NCBI GenBank assembly: GCA_029776555.1
Contig: JAKOSZ010000181.1
Span: 1-7,308, forward strand
Length of the DNA: 7,308 bases
Source: Bacillota bacterium
GTDB lineage: Bacteria; Bacillota; Clostridia; Acetivibrionales; JAKOSZ01
Reading direction: 5' to 3'
Shown here: positions 6,136 through 7,308 of the stretch, in pieces
How positions within the stretch are numbered: position 1 is the first letter of the stretch
Layout: the number at the start of each line of letters is the position of its first letter
Translations under genes and position numbers: made by a program
The notes under the pieces: model-generated
What the model saw: the letters and a program-made list of their open reading frames with translations, nothing else
The model's database searches: none
Told to the model about the DNA's origin: nothing

Positions 6136-6996
6136 CTATTTGCCTCCTTCCAGGCTGTTTATGAACTCAATGGATTTCTCCATGCATTCAATGGCGTCCA
6201 TACCTTCAGGCTTAACCATTTCTACTTCCATCACCAGCTTGTCGGGGAAGGGCGAACGCTCCATCAAAAGATTGTAGCACTCTCTCAGGTGGGCATCCCC
6301 GTCTCCCAGTACTGAGCCGCCGATTTCAAAGTGAAGGATCTTGGGATTCGGCTGCACCCGGTGGTCCTTAAAGTGGGTGCCTATGGTGTAGGGAGCCGCT
6401 GCTTCATATGCAGGCAGGGGTGCCTCTCCTATCAGGTAGGTGTTGCCCGTATCAAGGAAAATGTACAGGTCCGGTGTCATCTGGCACAGTTTCACCAGGT
6501 CCGAGCAGTAGTAGTCACCGTGGTTTTCTACCGCCAGGGGCATGCCCAGTTCCTTGCATATGGCCGCCAGCGGCGCCATACCCCGTGAAAGCCTCTCCAG
6601 CTTTTCCTCAAGGGGCATGGTCCTGTCAAAACGGTGTCCGGCGTGGGCCCCGGTGGTTGTTATTCCGGCATAGTAGCTTGAATACTTTCTTACCTTCTCC
6701 GCATACTCTTCCGCCCTTCTCCTGGCCTCATCCGGGCTGATTTTCAAATAATCCATCCACATTGATGGGTGGAGCTTCATGTTGTTGTCTGCAAGGAATT
6801 GAGCCAGTTCCTCCTGTTCCTCAGGAGGCATTTTTTCCAGCTGGCTGATCGACAAGGGCATCATGTTAAAGCCATACTGGGCGCACAGTTTTAACAGGGC
6901 GAAAAATCCGTGCCTTGGGTCCATCTGCTGAAGTTCCCAGTAAGGAGGTCCGACAAAAGACCAAGTAAGTTTGCTTTTGATTCTTGGCTTAGACAT
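6136..6996 (-). CDS. TIM-barrel sugar phosphate isomerase/epimerase-like protein
   Basis: A 286-residue member of the AP-endonuclease-2-type TIM barrel superfamily (xylose isomerase-like, IolE/IolI, hydroxypyruvate isomerase and 3-keto epimerase relatives). Candidate metal ligands fall at the ends of the expected strands: Glu157 in ENHGD, Asp182 in LDTGN, His208 in GTHFKDH and Glu257 in MEVE, the usual Glu/Asp/His/Glu set. Such proteins isomerise, epimerise or dehydrate sugars and cyclitols in the cytoplasm with a divalent metal. The start taken is ATG 6996, eight bases after GGGAG (7009-7005). The frame is open back to a TTG at 7086 overlapping the previous stop, but that extension is poor protein and has no ribosome site. 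It ends three bases before the oxidoreductase start and carries that gene's ribosome site, so the two are probably co-translated and act on the same substrate. Confidence 0.9.
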   Translation of the reverse strand: MSKPRIKSKLTWSFVGPPYWELQQMDPRHGFFALLKLCAQYGFNMMPLSISQLEKMPPEEQEELAQFLADNNMKLHPSMWMDYLKISPDEARRRAEEYAEKVRKYSSYYAGITTTGAHAGHRFDRTMPLEEKLERLSRGMAPLAAICKELGMPLAVENHGDYYCSDLVKLCQMTPDLYIFLDTGNTYLIGEAPLPAYEAAAPYTIGTHFKDHRVQPNPKILHFEIGGSVLGDGDAHLRECYNLLMERSPFPDKLVMEVEMVKPEGMDAIECMEKSIEFINSLEGGK

Positions 6997-7082
6997 AAGA
7001 CCATCTCCCTTGGTTAAAATATTGTTGTAACTGACAGGCCATCTCAGCCCGTAAGGGCTTTGACCTGTGAATATAGGATTTG
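6997..7082 (-). other. Intra-operon spacer with a hairpin
   Basis: An 86-bp gap between the partial gene at the right edge and the isomerase. It contains the isomerase ribosome site (7009-7005) and a hairpin. No promoter with a good -10 was found, although TTGACA occurs at 7086-7081 on the minus strand. Confidence 0.5.
7034..7068. repeat. Hairpin in the isomerase leader
   Basis: An outer 5-bp arm, ACAGG (7034-7038) with CCTGT (7064-7068), encloses an inner 5-bp arm, AGCCC (7046-7050) with GGGCT (7055-7059), around a four-base loop. There is no T-run after it on either strand, so it is not a standard terminator. It could stabilise or process the mRNA between two operon genes, or affect translation of the isomerase, whose ribosome site is about 25 bases further on. 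Confidence 0.45.
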
Positions 7083-7308
7083 TCAATCCTTTATTGTATA
7101 TCCGTAAGCCGGAATTAAAACCCCTTCCGATTCTCTGTCTTCAGCGGAGAAGTTGACAATTATGGAATCCCCCGAGGAAAATACCGTCTGCTCCACTTCA
7201 CCGTCTTCCGTGAGGAATCGGTGCTCCAGCATCTCTTCGGTTCCTATCCTTCCGTGCCACCGGTCCACGTTAAAGGTCTCCCTAAAGGCAGGCTTAAACC
7301 TCTCCCAG
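7083..7308 (-). CDS. C-terminal end of a larger protein, possibly carbohydrate-active
   Basis: The minus-strand frame is open from the right edge to TGA at 7085-7083, showing 74 codons and no stop, so this is the 3' end of a gene that starts outside the window. A GTG at 7268 is internal in an already open frame, and no ribosome site supports a start there. The visible residues are acidic and strand-rich, with TVFSSGDSIIVNFS followed by a GVLIPAYGYTI ending. That resembles the final beta-sheet tail of some large bacterial glycoside hydrolases, where a strand pattern of T-x-F-x-x-G-x-x-V-x-V-N-F precedes an IP-x-x-G-Y end. This resemblance is from memory and is weak. Location upstream of isomerase and dehydrogenase genes fits a glycan-degrading enzyme feeding them. 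The reading frame itself is well supported. Confidence 0.7.
   Translation of the reverse strand, partial: WERFKPAFRETFNVDRWHGRIGTEEMLEHRFLTEDGEVEQTVFSSGDSIIVNFSAEDRESEGVLIPAYGYTIKD

Noticed and set aside
7036..7086. Resemblance to a TPP riboswitch because of GGGCTGAGA on the minus strand
   Set aside because: Only the CTGAGA string fits. The second conserved half of the TPP core is absent, and the element sits between operon genes unrelated to thiamine.
7081..7086. TTGACA on the minus strand as a -35 box for the isomerase
   Set aside because: No acceptable -10 lies 15-19 bp downstream, and the hexamer overlaps the stop codon of the preceding gene.

Overview
The window looks like chromosomal DNA of a Gram-positive anaerobe of the Firmicutes (Clostridia type, possibly thermophilic). 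This is inferred from strong AAGGAGG ribosome sites, GTG starts, AGG/ATA/GGG-rich codon use, AT-rich promoters, and proteins typical of that phylum. No rRNA, tRNA, CRISPR array, insertion sequence or phage gene was seen.

Left half (1-3760, minus strand): a two-gene operon encodes the halves of a heterodimeric ABC exporter. Transcription starts near 3744 from a recognisable promoter and reads the 582-residue half first (1917-3665), then the 606-residue half (96-1916), with no base between the stop of one and the GTG start of the other. The 582-residue half has Asp in place of the catalytic Walker B Glu. The 606-residue half has a deviant LSVGQ signature. Together these make one degenerate and one competent ATP site, the classic asymmetric exporter design (BmrCD, LmrCD, TM287/288). 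A further minus-strand gene seems to start at the left edge, with only its ribosome site and first three codons visible.

Middle (3666-4015): a 350-bp divergent intergenic region carries a minus promoter for the exporter and a plus promoter for an AraC-family regulator (4016-4879). Between them lies a GC-rich stretch framed by a 7-bp inverted repeat, of unknown purpose. The regulator has a cupin sensor domain and a double helix-turn-helix. Its divergent position makes the exporter operon one candidate target and the convergent sugar operon another.

Right half (4878-7308, minus strand): the 3' end of a sugar-metabolism operon. In transcription order it has the C-terminus of an unidentified, possibly carbohydrate-active protein (runs off the right edge), a TIM-barrel sugar phosphate isomerase/epimerase-like protein (6136-6996) and a Gfo/Idh/MocA-family NAD(P)-dependent oxidoreductase (5044-6132), 3 bp apart. 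The last two are a common pair in bacterial catabolism of inositol-like polyols, unusual sugars or glycosides. The operon ends in a 13-bp perfect hairpin followed by six U on the minus-strand transcript. Between the last stop codon and that terminator lies an array of about five degenerate direct repeats of roughly 25 bp, the most unusual structure here.

Most of the window is ordinary. The noncoding repeat array, the GC-rich island and a leader hairpin are the parts that known features do not explain.
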